Below, in pieces: positions 27,553 through 36,740 of a DNA stretch of 64,000 nt (positions are counted from its first letter, which is position 1; every line of letters starts with the position of its first letter). Both the position numbers and the translations under genes were made by a program. Origin of the DNA: Treponema sp. (GTDB lineage Bacteria > Spirochaetota > Spirochaetia > Treponematales > Breznakiellaceae); the NCBI GenBank assembly GCA_009782555.1, contig WRIV01000003.1:62001-126000 (forward strand), in the 5' to 3' direction. The notes beneath the pieces were generated by a model that ran no database searches, was not told where the DNA came from, and saw only the letters and a list, made by a program, of their open reading frames with translations.

Positions 27553-27756
27553 TTACTCTTTAATGTTGTATTTCTTCCGGAACCGTTCAATGCGGCCGGC
27601 GGTGTCCACGAGTTTTTGCTTGCCGGTAAAGAAGGGATGACAGGCGGAACAAATTTCTGTTTTGATATCCTTTACGGTGGATCGGGTTTCTATGACATTG
27701 CCGCAGACGCAGGTAATGGTGGTGGTCTCATACTTGGGATGTATCTTTGCTTTCAT
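27553..27756 (-). CDS. rpmE: 50S ribosomal protein L31
   Basis: A 67-residue protein starting MKAKIHPKY, with the zinc-binding pairs CVC and CSAC, so it is the C+ (zinc-containing) form that doubles as a zinc reserve. AAGGAGA lies upstream of the ATG. It follows rho by 34 nt on the same strand, a common bacterial arrangement. Confidence 0.95.
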   Translation of the reverse strand: MKAKIHPKYETTTITCVCGNVIETRSTVKDIKTEICSACHPFFTGKQKLVDTAGRIERFRKKYNIKE

Positions 27757-27790
27757 CTGTTTCTATATCTCCTTAGGATGCATAAAAAAG

Positions 27791-29374
27791 CTATTCTGAT
27801 CCCGCACTGCCGGTATTCATGGAACGCAGGAACGCTTCATTATTCTTGCTTTTCTTCATTCTGTCAAGCAAGAGCTCGATAATCTCGACATCGTCCATGG
27901 GGTTGATAACTTTTCGCAGGATCCAGATCTTCTGGAGTTCTTCTTCGGAAAGGAGCAGTTCTTCTTTCCTGGTGCCGGATTTTTTGATATTGATCGCCGG
28001 AAAGAGCCGCCGGTCGCTGATCCGCCGGTCCAGGTTGATCTCCATATTGCCGGTACCCTTGAATTCCTCAAAAATTACTTCGTCCATGCGGCTTCCGGTT
28101 TCCACCAGGGCGGTGGAGATAATTGTCAGGCTTCCCCCTTCTTCGATGTTCCGGGCGGCGCCGAAAAAGCGTTTGGGTTTGTGGAGCGCGTTGGAGTCCA
28201 CGCCGCCGGAAAGGATCTTTCCCGAAGCGGGGACAGTTTGGTTATAGGCCCGGGCCAGGCGGGTAATGGAATCAAGGAGTATGACCACGTCCTTTTTGTG
28301 TTCCACCAGACGCTTGGCTTTTTCCAGCGCCATTTCCGTTACCTGTACATGCCTGGCGGACTGCTCGTCAAAGGTGCTGGAAATTACCTCCGCCCGGACG
28401 GTCCGTTCCATGTCGGTTACTTCTTCGGGCCGTTCGTCGATAAGAAGAACGATAAGGTACACCTCCGGGTGGTTTTTGGTAATGGCGTTGGCGATCTTCT
28501 GCATCATGATCGTTTTTCCCGTCCGGGGGGGGGCCACAATAATGGCCCGCTGTCCCTTTCCGATGGGGCAGAAGAGGTTTATGATCCGCTCCGACACTCC
28601 CTCGGTTACCGTTTCCAGATCCAGTTTTCCATTGGGATAGAGGGGGGTCAGGTTGTCAAAGGGGATGCGGTTCTGGGCCACCGCGGGATCGTCGTAGTTT
28701 ACTGTTTCTACCCGGAGCATGGCAAAGAATCGTTCCCCCTCCTTGGGGCTGCGGATTTGGCCGTAGACGGTGTCCCCGGTTTTAAGGGCAAAGAGCCGGA
28801 TTTGACTGGGGCTGATATAAATATCGTCCGGACCGGGAAGGTAGGAATTCTGCGGACTGCGAAGAAAACCGTACCCGTCGGGGAGAATTTCCAGGGAACC
28901 GTAGGCATAGATAATCCCCCCCCGTTCGGTATGGGCTTTAAGTATAGAAAAGATGATTTCCTGTTTCTTCAGGGTAACCATGTCTTCGTGGGTAATATTA
29001 TAATTGGCGGCCAGTTCCCTAAGGTCCACCATGTTCAGCCGAATAAGTTCGTTGATGGAAAGCCGGGGTTTGCCGCTTTCGTCGTTCCTGGGTTTCGGTT
29101 TACCATAGATGTCCGGCATGGAAGGCAGTTTGGGCATAAAAGAGTTTTTACTGTCATGATCCGCCGGTTCACAAAGCGGTGTTTCTGCGGAAGCGGTGTT
29201 TTCTTCCATCCTGCCGCCCGGCTCAGTTTCGTCTTCCTTCCGCCGGGGCCGGGCCTTGACTACAACCCGGGGGCCTCCTTCTTCGGCGCCTTGGTTTTCT
29301 TCTTCGTTTTGAAGAGAACCATTTTCTGTCTGGCCTTCAAATCTAATGGTACGGGTTTTCCTCACATAGGGCAT
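27791..29374 (-). CDS. rho: Transcription termination factor Rho
   Basis: Hexameric RNA helicase that ends transcription. The 527 residues are longer than the usual 420: an acidic, low-complexity N-terminal region of about 115 residues precedes the Rho N-terminal and cold-shock-like RNA-binding domains. The ATPase domain has Walker A APPRTGKT and the Q-loop region [22 protein letters not shown]-terminal insertions are known in Rho of several phyla and can alter RNA binding or phase separation. It sits between pncC and rpmE in one operon. Confidence 0.95.
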   Translation of the reverse strand: MPYVRKTRTIRFEGQTENGSLQNEEENQGAEEGGPRVVVKARPRRKEDETEPGGRMEENTASAETPLCEPADHDSKNSFMPKLPSMPDIYGKPKPRNDESGKPRLSINELIRLNMVDLRELAANYNITHEDMVTLKKQEIIFSILKAHTERGGIIYAYGSLEILPDGYGFLRSPQNSYLPGPDDIYISPSQIRLFALKTGDTVYGQIRSPKEGERFFAMLRVETVNYDDPAVAQNRIPFDNLTPLYPNGKLDLETVTEGVSERIINLFCPIGKGQRAIIVAPPRTGKTIMMQKIANAITKNHPEVYLIVLLIDERPEEVTDMERTVRAEVISSTFDEQSARHVQVTEMALEKAKRLVEHKKDVVILLDSITRLARAYNQTVPASGKILSGGVDSNALHKPKRFFGAARNIEEGGSLTIISTALVETGSRMDEVIFEEFKGTGNMEINLDRRISDRRLFPAINIKKSGTRKEELLLSEEELQKIWILRKVINPMDDVEIIELLLDRMKKSKNNEAFLRSMNTGSAGSE

Positions 29375-29393
29375 AGCCTACTCTCCTGTCTTG

Positions 29394-29879
29394 TTATCCT
29401 AAAAAATCTATTATCATTTCCAGTGCTTTCCGCGCTGCCTGCTGTCTTACCTTGTTCCGGCGGCCTTTAAAATGAAATACCGCCGCGGTGCATAATTCCG
29501 GGCCGTCTCTGCGAAGGGCCGCCGCTATCCACACGGTTCCCGGGGGAACCCTCTCCGCACCGGCGCTGCCGCCGCCGGCAAGTCCTGTAACAGAAACCGC
29601 CGCATCGGCGCCGCTTCTTTCCAGGGCGCCCACTGCCATGGCCCGGGCGGTTTCCTCACTTACCAATCCGTATCTATTAAGTGTTTCCTTCCCGAGACCC
29701 AGCATTTGTATCTTTGCCTGGGGTGTATAACAGACAAAGGAACCCCAAAAACACCCCGATGCTCCCGGTATCTGAACCAGAGCATCCGCTACCAGGCCTG
29801 CCGTGCAGGATTCCGCCGCCGCAAGGTACAGAGACCTTTCGGTCAAAAGCCGGACCAGGCGTTCTGCGGCCTTAGCCAT
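29394..29879 (-). CDS. pncC: Nicotinamide-nucleotide amidohydrolase (CinA C-terminal type)
   Basis: A 161-residue stand-alone CinA C-terminal domain that deamidates nicotinamide mononucleotide in pyridine-nucleotide salvage. Characteristic motifs: AAESCTAGLVADALVQIPG (nucleophile region), VCYTPQAK, and VTGLAGGG. Overlaps the bactofilin gene by 8 nt. The N-terminal molybdopterin-like domain of full CinA is absent, as in E. coli PncC. Confidence 0.88.
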   Translation of the reverse strand: MAKAAERLVRLLTERSLYLAAAESCTAGLVADALVQIPGASGCFWGSFVCYTPQAKIQMLGLGKETLNRYGLVSEETARAMAVGALERSGADAAVSVTGLAGGGSAGAERVPPGTVWIAAALRRDGPELCTAAVFHFKGRRNKVRQQAARKALEMIIDFLG

Positions 29880-30279
29880 GGGATCTTTGCAGATCCATCC
29901 TTATTTCTTCTATGGGCCGGGAAAAAATTTCCACTTCCCGGTCCGTCCCGGTCATGCTGCACTGGCCTTCGAAAAGAACTCCTTCGGCGATGCGCAGCCG
30001 CGAGGCGGTTACATCTCCGCGTACCTGGGAACCGGTGAACATATCGATCTTATCCACCGCCCGAACCTGTCCGCTTACCGAGCCGTGTACCGAGAGGGAG
30101 GTAACTGAAACATGGTTGGCATCCACCGATGCTCCCTTGTCCACAATCAACGCTCCGGTAGCTTCTATGGTTCCCCTGAATTTTCCTTGAATGCAGAGAG
30201 TTTCCTTAAACCGCAAAAAACCGTCCATGGTTACGGTATCGCCCAGAATAATTATCCTTGATCTTTTCCCCGGCTTCAT
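29872..30279 (-). CDS. Bactofilin (first copy)
   Basis: A 135-residue cytoskeletal protein whose core is a right-handed beta-helix of short repeats (GKFRGTIEATGALIVDKGA, then VSVHGSVSGQVRAVDKIDM). Bactofilins polymerise without nucleotides and place cell-wall enzymes or polar structures. It overlaps the response-regulator gene by 4 nt (ATGA) and pncC by 8 nt, a tight operon. A second bactofilin is encoded at 39447. Confidence 0.9.
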   Translation of the reverse strand: MKPGKRSRIIILGDTVTMDGFLRFKETLCIQGKFRGTIEATGALIVDKGASVDANHVSVTSLSVHGSVSGQVRAVDKIDMFTGSQVRGDVTASRLRIAEGVLFEGQCSMTGTDREVEIFSRPIEEIRMDLQRSHG

Positions 30280-31004
30280 TCCTGTTCCTGCAAGGATCGG
30301 CGTATCTGTTTTTCCAATATGGTAAGGCCTATTTCATTTTTCTTCAAGTTCTCCCACTCGGTGGTGGTCCGTTCAATCCGGGCGTCAATGCCTGCCAGGT
30401 TTTTCCGCACCATCTGGGATTTTTCCTTTAGTTCTTCCAAAAGTTCCTCGAGGCCTTTCATCTCCGGGCGGTCAGTCTGGGAAAGACCCAGGCTTGTTAC
30501 CTTGGCTACGGTTTCGTCCAGTTCGTCAATGCTGCGGATAAAACTTAAGATATTGTTCTTCATATCCGCGCTGAGTTCTTCCGCCAGAGAAAGGCGGGAT
30601 TCCCGGGCTACTAACTGGCTAAAAAGTTCATAGTTCCGGAGAACCGCCCGAATCCGGGCCAGGACTTCGGAAAAATTAAAGGGCTTGGTAATGTAGTCAT
30701 CGACCCCCAGTTCAAAGCCTTCGACCTTGTCTTTTACGTCGTCCAGTGCGGAAAGCATGATGATCGGTATTTCCCGGTATTTTGGGTCCCCTTTAAGAAG
30801 TTTGGTCAGTTCCCACCCCGACATCTTGGGCATGATGTTGTCCATGATGATAAGATCGGGAAAAAATTTTTTGACCATGGCCAGGCCTTCTTCGCCGTTT
30901 TCCGCCTTTTCTACCGCAAAGCCGAGCTTAGAAAGCATTACTTCGAAGAACTCAAGGTTTATTGTTTCATCGTCAATAACGAGTATCTTCTTGCGGGTAT
31001 TCAT
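30276..31004 (-). CDS. Response regulator with C-terminal coiled coil, no DNA-binding domain
   Basis: A 242-residue protein from ATG 31004, which follows AGGAAGG; an upstream frame extension overlaps lnt and is not conserved-looking. The receiver domain has the acidic pair Asp11-Asp12, phospho-acceptor Asp55 (IIMDNIMP), Ser85 and Lys107. Residues 125-242 form predicted coiled-coil helices without a known output motif. No histidine kinase is adjacent. Location between lnt and a bactofilin gene (overlaps on both sides) suggests an envelope or cell-shape role; this is inference. Confidence 0.85.
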   Translation of the reverse strand: MNTRKKILVIDDETINLEFFEVMLSKLGFAVEKAENGEEGLAMVKKFFPDLIIMDNIMPKMSGWELTKLLKGDPKYREIPIIMLSALDDVKDKVEGFELGVDDYITKPFNFSEVLARIRAVLRNYELFSQLVARESRLSLAEELSADMKNNILSFIRSIDELDETVAKVTSLGLSQTDRPEMKGLEELLEELKEKSQMVRKNLAGIDARIERTTTEWENLKKNEIGLTILEKQIRRSLQEQE

Positions 31005-32587
31005 GATTTCCTTCCTGTTTTGATTGTCTCCAGTATAAACCTTAATGCTCCGCATATCAAGAGTATTGCGGCGGAAAGGGCAAAAAGCATTCCCCAAAAG
31101 TCACCCCAAAAAGTATAGGGGGTACGGCTCTTGGAGAGGGGAATTTCCACATTCAGGGCTGTTTCGGTAAAGGGAGGGGCCATGGCCAGGATCTTCCCCG
31201 AAGGAGCAATGGCGCAGGTCTGACCCGATGAAGCGGCCCGAACCAGGGAACGGCGGTTTTCTACCGCCCGGAATACCGCCATGGCCAGGTGCTGGACCTG
31301 GCAGGAAAGGCTCTCCGCCCAGGAATCGTTGGTAAGATTGACGATGAATTCCGCCCCCTGACGGGTAAAATTTCTGGAAATCGGGCCGAAACTGTCTTCG
31401 AAGCAGATGGGGGCGGAAAATTTCAAGCCGCCGGAGTAAAACACCACCGGTTCTGTACCGGGTTTCCAAAAGTGGGTGTCGGCCTTAATCAGGGCCCTGT
31501 AAAGCCGGGGAAAGGTTTTTTCATAGGGAAAATGTTCGGCCAGGGGAACCAGGTGCATTTTCCGGTATACCGTTTTTAGTTCCCCCCCCTCAAAGAGGAG
31601 GGCGGCGTTATAATCCACCCGATCCCAGCGCCCGGCGCTGGTTACCTCCCGGCGGGCATCATCATTTCCGATTAAAAAAGGGACCCTTTGGGCGGCAAGA
31701 AAATCCATCAATTCTTTTACCAGACCGTATGATTCGGCATTATCCCGGTAGGTAAGGTGCCAGTAAATCCGGGGGACAAAGGCGGTTTCGGGCCAAACCA
31801 CCAGTTCCGTACCGGGCGCTTCTTCCAGAGCTTTTTGGGAAAGGGAACAGAGTGTTTTTAGCGTATACCGGGTTCCGGCGGCGCCGGTTTTCCAGGGATC
31901 GGCATTTTGCTGGATCAGGGCGATTTTTGCCGTGGCTCCGCGGGTACTATCGGCGGTTCCGGCCTGGAGTGTACCGAAAACCAGGGCCGCTCCCAGGGCC
32001 CCCAGCCAGGCCGCGGCGGCGATCCGTTCCCGGCGAAAAAAAGCCAAATAGTTTTTGCGATCCTCCGCCAGGACTCCCAGATATGCCGATGGGAACAGGA
32101 CCAGGGCGGACACCCCCCATACTCCGAACACCGAAGCGATTCCGATTACCGGCGGGTACTGCCACTGGGTATAGCCGGTAATCCCGTAGGGAAAACCCAA
32201 AAAACCCAGGGTTCGCAGGTATTCATAGGCAAGCCAGAGCAGCCATTGAAGGAGATAGCCCTTTTGGGGATAGAGGATCAGGGCCAGTTTGAGGAGGGGA
32301 AAAAGCAGGGCCATATAGACAAGTTGAAGCATAGAAACGGCGGCTCCCGCCATGGGATGAAAGGCCCCCAGCCAGGGGGTAAGGAGCCGGTATGCCGTAT
32401 AACCATAAAGAGCTCCCCAGAGGGCGCAAGCCCCTGGACCGGAACGGCGGATCACAAAGAAAACCGGCGCATAGGCAGCCCAGGCCAGCAGGGGAAGACC
32501 GGAACTAAAGACGGGATTGGGAAAGGAAGCGGCAAACAACAGGGCCCCGGCCAGTATGGCCGCCGTATTAATCAGAAGAGATTTCAT
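31001..32587 (-). CDS. lnt: Apolipoprotein N-acyltransferase
   Basis: Adds the third acyl chain to lipoproteins at the inner membrane. From ATG 32587 it is 528 residues: six to seven hydrophobic segments, a periplasmic carbon-nitrogen hydrolase domain with the Glu (WPETAFVP), Lys (YRKMHLVPLAEHFPYE) and Cys (ICFEDSFG) of the catalytic triad, and a C-terminal membrane segment. The ATG lies inside the end of the HU gene (20-nt overlap). With LolA and a LolC/E-type permease in the window, the lipoprotein pathway appears complete apart from LolD. Confidence 0.92.
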   Translation of the reverse strand: MKSLLINTAAILAGALLFAASFPNPVFSSGLPLLAWAAYAPVFFVIRRSGPGACALWGALYGYTAYRLLTPWLGAFHPMAGAAVSMLQLVYMALLFPLLKLALILYPQKGYLLQWLLWLAYEYLRTLGFLGFPYGITGYTQWQYPPVIGIASVFGVWGVSALVLFPSAYLGVLAEDRKNYLAFFRRERIAAAAWLGALGAALVFGTLQAGTADSTRGATAKIALIQQNADPWKTGAAGTRYTLKTLCSLSQKALEEAPGTELVVWPETAFVPRIYWHLTYRDNAESYGLVKELMDFLAAQRVPFLIGNDDARREVTSAGRWDRVDYNAALLFEGGELKTVYRKMHLVPLAEHFPYEKTFPRLYRALIKADTHFWKPGTEPVVFYSGGLKFSAPICFEDSFGPISRNFTRQGAEFIVNLTNDSWAESLSCQVQHLAMAVFRAVENRRSLVRAASSGQTCAIAPSGKILAMAPPFTETALNVEIPLSKSRTPYTFWGDFWGMLFALSAAILLICGALRFILETIKTGRKS

Positions 32588-32903
32588 CCAGCGCTTCGTT
32601 TCTGGCAGGAAGATTCCACACCGCCTGGCGCAGTTCCTTCCCTGCCCTAAAGGCTGCAATACCGTGGGATAAAACCGCTACGTTTTCTCCGGTTTTGGGG
32701 TTCCGCGCCTTTTTCCTTCCCTTGCGAATCCTTATCTCGAAGGTGCCGAAACCCCTTAGTTCTATTAAGGATCCCTTGCTAAGGGCATCCTTGATCTCCT
32801 CCAGGGCAAGATCTACCGTCGTTTTTATGTCCCTGCGGTTTACTCCTGTTTTTTCATAGACCCCGTCGATAATTTCTGCTTTAGTGATTTTTTTCCCGAT
32901 CAA
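32568..32903 (-). CDS. HU/IHF-family DNA-binding protein
   Basis: A 111-residue nucleoid protein. Helices KKITKAEIIDGVYEKTG and the arm FGTFEIRIRKGRKKARNPKTG are typical of HU. The last 20 residues extend past the usual 90 to 95. It starts with TTG; no clear Shine-Dalgarno site precedes it, and an 8-codon out-of-frame ATG reading frame begins at 32907. A GC-rich hairpin (32909-32924) covers the initiation region and could control translation. Confidence 0.9.
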   Translation of the reverse strand: MIGKKITKAEIIDGVYEKTGVNRRDIKTTVDLALEEIKDALSKGSLIELRGFGTFEIRIRKGRKKARNPKTGENVAVLSHGIAAFRAGKELRQAVWNLPARNEALDEISSD

Positions 32904-32953
32904 CCATAGCCGCCCCCCGGCGGCAATTTTAAATTGCTTAAACCGTACTATGT

Positions 32954-33229
32954 TTATTGAGCAGTTTTTAGTGTATTAAACAAACGCTGCATTCTCGATT
33001 TTTTACGGGCAGCGGCATTCTTTTTGATGATCCCCTTGCGGGCGGCGGAATCAATTTTTTGAACCATGTCTTTAAGAGCCGTTTCCGCTTCGCCGGCCTC
33101 TTTTTTTCGGGCTAAAAGAACAAATTTCTTTGCACTGGTCCTAACCGAGCTTTTTACCGCCTTGTTCCGTTTTCTGCGCTCCTCGCTCTGGCGGTGCCGT
33201 TTTTCCGCAGATTTGCCGTTACTTGCCAA
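32954..33229 (-). CDS. rpsT: 30S ribosomal protein S20
   Basis: A 91-residue, strongly basic small-subunit protein (KSAEKRHRQSEERRKRNKA, RKGIIKKNAAARKKSRM). The start chosen is TTG 33229: GGAGG at 33235-33239 lies 5 nt upstream. An earlier in-frame TTG at 33241 would overlap that site and add four non-family residues. Upstream of HU on the same strand. Confidence 0.93.
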   Translation of the reverse strand: MASNGKSAEKRHRQSEERRKRNKAVKSSVRTSAKKFVLLARKKEAGEAETALKDMVQKIDSAARKGIIKKNAAARKKSRMQRLFNTLKTAQ

Positions 33230-33248
33230 AAGAACCTCCAATCTAAGG

Positions 33249-33277
33249 CTTTTTCTAAACAGTGATTTTTGAAAAAG
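33249..33277. repeat. Imperfect palindrome before rpsT
   Basis: CTTTTTC and GAAAAAG, flanked by GG/GCGCC, enclose TAAACAGTGATTTTT. A half-copy with the same CTTTTCTAAAC-GT-ATTTTT core is present at about 20561-20584, suggesting another dispersed element. It could also act in the rpsT leader. Confidence 0.4.
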
Positions 33278-33306
33278 CGCCTTGTTTTATAGGATGAAAA
33301 ACAGGA

Positions 33307-33477
33307 TTATTTAAAATCCGAGGGCCGCCTTTCGACCCGCTTGCATTTTTCGCATTCTGCCTGATTTTTTACCTTGCCATTTTCAAACAGCATCTTCATT
33401 TTAACTTCTCCCCCGCAGGAACACATAAATTTCTGGGTTGCGCTGGATGTACGCGAGTTTTTACTGGCCTGAGCCAT
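33307..33477 (-). CDS. Small zinc-ribbon protein of unknown function
   Basis: A 56-residue protein from ATG 33477, which follows AAGGAG. It has CSCGGE and CEKCKRV, a four-cysteine zinc ribbon, and basic residues between them. No family name was recognised. It lies directly upstream of rpsT and HU and has its own promoter, so it may be a nucleic-acid-binding or ribosome-associated protein. This is inference. Confidence 0.75.
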   Translation of the reverse strand: MAQASKNSRTSSATQKFMCSCGGEVKMKMLFENGKVKNQAECEKCKRVERRPSDFK

Positions 33478-33507
33478 GGTTTTCTCCTTGCAAAAATAAT
33501 TAACGCC

Positions 33508-33537
33508 ATCATAGTATGGGGCGGCCCTTAATGTCAA
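33508..33537 (-). promoter_or_regulatory. Promoter of the zinc-ribbon gene and probably downstream genes
   Basis: Minus-strand TTGACA (33537-33532) and TATGAT (33513-33508) with an 18-nt spacer; the expected start is near 33501, 24 nt before the ATG. Confidence 0.65.
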
Positions 33538-33707
33538 GGCGGCATCCATGTCGCCTTGGCGGCTCAGAGGCGAAAATAGTTTATTTTTTTCATCAAATAT
33601 ATGGTTATTCAGAAAAAAGGCATTATCTTTTCTAAGAAAGCATTTGTGCTTTTCTGGATTGGAACGTAAAGAATATACTTATCGCCGCAAAGGAAGGGGG
33701 TTTGTAC

Positions 33708-34127
33708 ATGAGGATAACCACCCGGGGCCGTTATTCACTTCGGGCTTCTCTGGCTTTGGCCCGGCTGCACCATTTGAATGCTCCCATCTCGATAAATAAG
33801 CTTTCCACGGAAGAACAAATTTCGCCGATTTTTCTGGAACAGATCTTTTTTAAGCTCCGAAAAGCGGGAATTGTCAATTCCGTCCGGGGTGCTGCAGGGG
33901 GGTTTCAGTTTGCCAGATCGCTGGAAAAAATTACTGTCAAGGAAATCTTGGAAGCTGCCGGGGAAGAACTGGATGTAACGGAATGTGACAAAAATGCTAA
34001 AATCTGCGGCGTTACCGGAACCAAATGTTCCTGCCACACTGTTTGGGAAGATGTGACCCGGATTCTCCATGACTATCTCAGTAATACGACCTTAAACATG
34101 ATCCTGACCAAAAAACCCGCCAAATAG
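33708..34127 (+). CDS. Rrf2-family transcriptional regulator
   Basis: A 139-residue winged-helix regulator starting MRITTRGRYSLRASLALA, the family opening. ATG 33708 lies after GGAAGGGGG. The recognition region (SVRGAAGGFQFARS) and a cysteine cluster (ECDKNAKICGV, then KCSCHT) are present, so it may bind an iron-sulphur cluster like IscR or RsrR. No suf or isc genes are in view. It converges with the helicase gene with only 2 nt between stops. Confidence 0.88.
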   Translation: MRITTRGRYSLRASLALARLHHLNAPISINKLSTEEQISPIFLEQIFFKLRKAGIVNSVRGAAGGFQFARSLEKITVKEILEAAGEELDVTECDKNAKICGVTGTKCSCHTVWEDVTRILHDYLSNTTLNMILTKKPAK

Positions 34128-34129
34128 AA

Positions 34130-36727
34130 TTAATACAGGAACCGTTCCAGGTCCAATAGAATTGAGTCAAATTTTTTAAAACTGGTTTTGGTTTCCGGCA
34201 GAGAACCCAGGAAGGCGGCGCCATAATACTTGCGAAGTATTCTTCCGTCCAGCACCGCCACCGCCCCATAGTCGGCAGAGCTCCTCATAAGCCGTCCAAA
34301 ACCTTGCTTAAACTTCATCACCGCATCGGGCAGGGAAAGTTCTGTAAAAGCGTTTCGGCCCCGTTTTTCCAGGTATTCCCGGCGGGCTTCGAAGACCGGA
34401 TCTTTTAGGGTTCTAAAGGGAAGGCGGCACAGGATCACCAGGCGCAGGGTTTCTCCCGGCGCATCCACCCCCTCCCAGAAAGAATCGGTACCAAAGAGGA
34501 CGCTGCTCCGGTCCTCCAAAAACTGCTGTAGCAGCCGGGTCCGGTCATCGTCCCCCTGTTTCAGGCAGAGGATCCCCTCTTTTTCCAGCGCCGGGGCGGC
34601 CTCGTTCCATGCGCTTTGCAAAGCATGATAGGAGGTAAAGAGGATCAGCGCCGATCCCCCGGCCATTCTGACCAGTTCCGTTACCGCCCTGCCCGTAAAG
34701 GCCATAAAATCCGGCGAGTCCGGCAGGGGAGCGTCCGCAGGAATTGCAAGAAGGGTTCGTTCCGCATAAGGAAAGGGTGAGGGAAACGCTCCGCAAAAAA
34801 AATCCCGGTTCGCCAGGGCGGCTCCGGTCCGGTCCGCCCAAAAACGGAAAGCTCCGGCTATGGTTTCCCCGCCGTTTTTTTCGTCTTCGGCAAATACGCC
34901 GGTTTTGGCCCCGGTACTTAAGGTGGCGGACACGCAGATCACGGTTTTATTGGCCGTAAAAAGGGCATCCTTTAAGGAGGGAGCAATGTTTACCGGGGCA
35001 ACGGAAAAGACCGCCCAGGGTTCTTTTGAGCCGGGTTCTGTAAAACCACCCTGGCGTTCCAGCCAGAAAACTTCGCTGTCGTCTTCCGGGTTAAGGCCGA
35101 ATTCCAGAAAAGCACTGCAGAGCGCCGCCGCCGACTCAAGCCGCCGCAGGATAGCTTTGGTTTCCCAAACCACAGTTTCTTCCTGTGCGGTCAGTTCTTC
35201 CGGTTCCATCAATCCCCTTACCTTGCCGGTAAAGATATCAATGGTCCTTCGCAGTATTTCCAGGGGTTCCCGCAGTTTCCCCAGGGGATCAGCATTTCCC
35301 AAAACCAGGCGCAAGAGTCCTTCATTGCCGCAAAGGGCCCGGGCTGCTTCGTCGGCCTCTTCCGCTGCCTTCCGAACCGCAGCGACATCCTTGTCGATCC
35401 AAAACGTTTGCACGCTTTGGTCATTTATTCTGGGCCGCCGTCCATGGCGTCCTGTGGCACCCTTGCCGGTACCGGACATGCCGCCCGATGCCGGCAGCCG
35501 CAGGAGTAGTCCTGTTTCCAAGGTCCGGCGTTTCCGGTAAAGCCGGTTAAGAGCTCTGTTTATTCCCTGACGGCTCCATCCTCTGGAAAAAAAAGATGTG
35601 GCGGCGTTTTCAATGGTGTGGGCTTCATCAATGATCACCCTGGTATAGGGAGGCAGTACCACCGCTGACTCGTATCCCGCTCCTTCGTGCCGGGCCGCCA
35701 GATCTGCAAAAAGAAGATGGTGGTTAACCACGAGGATCCGGGCATCCGCCGATTCCCGCCTAAGGGACATAAAAAAACACCGTTCCCGTTCGGCACAGCG
35801 CATCCCCAGGCAGGTGTCGCTTTCGCAGCAAAGCCGGGACCATAGCTGGGCGGATGGGAGGAAGGAAAGGTCCGATCGGCTTCCGGTTTTGGTATGCTCC
35901 GCCCAGGAGCTGAGGGAACGGAGTTCTTCGTATTCGGCATTGTCCAGGGGCGGTTCCATCTGGGCCTCGGCAAGCCGTCTTCTGCAAAGATAGTTTCCCC
36001 GGCCCTTTACCAGGCAGCATTTGACCTTTTTCCTTAGGGCCGAAAGAACCAGGGGGATGTCCTTTTCGTAAAGCTGCTGCTGCAATGTAATGGTGGCGGT
36101 GGATATGACGATCCGTTCATTGTTGGCTAGGGCGAATTCCAGCGCCGGAAGGAGGTACGCAAAAGACTTCCCTACGCCGGTTCCCGCCTCTACCGCCGCC
36201 ACCGCGTCCTCGTTAAAGGCCCGGGTAATAAGCCTTACCAAATCCAACTGAGCGTCCCGGCGTTCATAGCCGGGAAGGCGCCGGGCTACGGCCCCGTTTT
36301 CTTCCAAGGAGGCGCAGAGCTTGTCCGCATCCAAATTCCGCCGTTTCTTCCGCCGGACCGGTTCGGCCACCACATAAACCCGGGAAACATTGTTGTCCAC
36401 GATGTAGGCCCCAATGCCGGATTCCGCCGCCCGGGCGGCAATCATCAAATCGTTATCGCTGGGAGTAAGAAACCCCGCCGGATGATTGTGAATAAAAACG
36501 TCAAAAGAAAGCCCGCCGGAACCATCGCCGCTGTCTTCCAAATGAACAAAATCCAACTGTAGGGCAGGGACCATCCCTTCGTTTCCCCGGGCGGTAATGC
36601 GAAGGGTTTCTACCAGTCCTTTTTCATTGCAGCTTCCCAGGGCAAAGACTTCGTTACCCTGGGCATCGGCAATTTCTTTTTGCAGCTGCGAAATTGCTTC
36701 GGGAGTAAAACGGAGGGCGGCCTGCAT
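34130..36727 (-). CDS. DinG/XPD-family helicase with N-terminal JAMM (JAB) domain
   Basis: An 865-residue fusion. Residues 1-120 form a JAB/MPN domain with a complete metal-protease motif: Glu26, His80-x-His82, Ser90, Asp93 with the exact HxHx7SxxD spacing. Next, an XPD/DinG-type superfamily 2 helicase: Walker A AGTGVGKS (181-188), DEAH box, and iron-sulphur cysteines at 248, 306, 311 and 317 with the x4 and x5 spacing of E. coli DinG. DinG unwinds DNA-RNA hybrids and D-loops. The JAMM domain could be a peptidase or a RadC-like module. The gene ends the long minus-strand run, 13 nt after the DJ-1 gene. Confidence 0.9.
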   Translation of the reverse strand: MQAALRFTPEAISQLQKEIADAQGNEVFALGSCNEKGLVETLRITARGNEGMVPALQLDFVHLEDSGDGSGGLSFDVFIHNHPAGFLTPSDNDLMIAARAAESGIGAYIVDNNVSRVYVVAEPVRRKKRRNLDADKLCASLEENGAVARRLPGYERRDAQLDLVRLITRAFNEDAVAAVEAGTGVGKSFAYLLPALEFALANNERIVISTATITLQQQLYEKDIPLVLSALRKKVKCCLVKGRGNYLCRRRLAEAQMEPPLDNAEYEELRSLSSWAEHTKTGSRSDLSFLPSAQLWSRLCCESDTCLGMRCAERERCFFMSLRRESADARILVVNHHLLFADLAARHEGAGYESAVVLPPYTRVIIDEAHTIENAATSFFSRGWSRQGINRALNRLYRKRRTLETGLLLRLPASGGMSGTGKGATGRHGRRPRINDQSVQTFWIDKDVAAVRKAAEEADEAARALCGNEGLLRLVLGNADPLGKLREPLEILRRTIDIFTGKVRGLMEPEELTAQEETVVWETKAILRRLESAAALCSAFLEFGLNPEDDSEVFWLERQGGFTEPGSKEPWAVFSVAPVNIAPSLKDALFTANKTVICVSATLSTGAKTGVFAEDEKNGGETIAGAFRFWADRTGAALANRDFFCGAFPSPFPYAERTLLAIPADAPLPDSPDFMAFTGRAVTELVRMAGGSALILFTSYHALQSAWNEAAPALEKEGILCLKQGDDDRTRLLQQFLEDRSSVLFGTDSFWEGVDAPGETLRLVILCRLPFRTLKDPVFEARREYLEKRGRNAFTELSLPDAVMKFKQGFGRLMRSSADYGAVAVLDGRILRKYYGAAFLGSLPETKTSFKKFDSILLDLERFLY

Positions 36728-36740
36728 TGTTTTTGAATGG

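Noticed and set aside
28181-29470. 429-codon plus-strand reading frame opposite rho
   Set aside because: It is entirely antisense to the well-conserved rho gene and its product is rich in Gly, Phe and His without any family motif. Codon bias of rho explains its openness.
31907-32650. 247-codon plus-strand frame opposite lnt
   Set aside because: Antisense shadow of lnt; composition dominated by Gly, Gln, Arg and Pro, no ribosome site.
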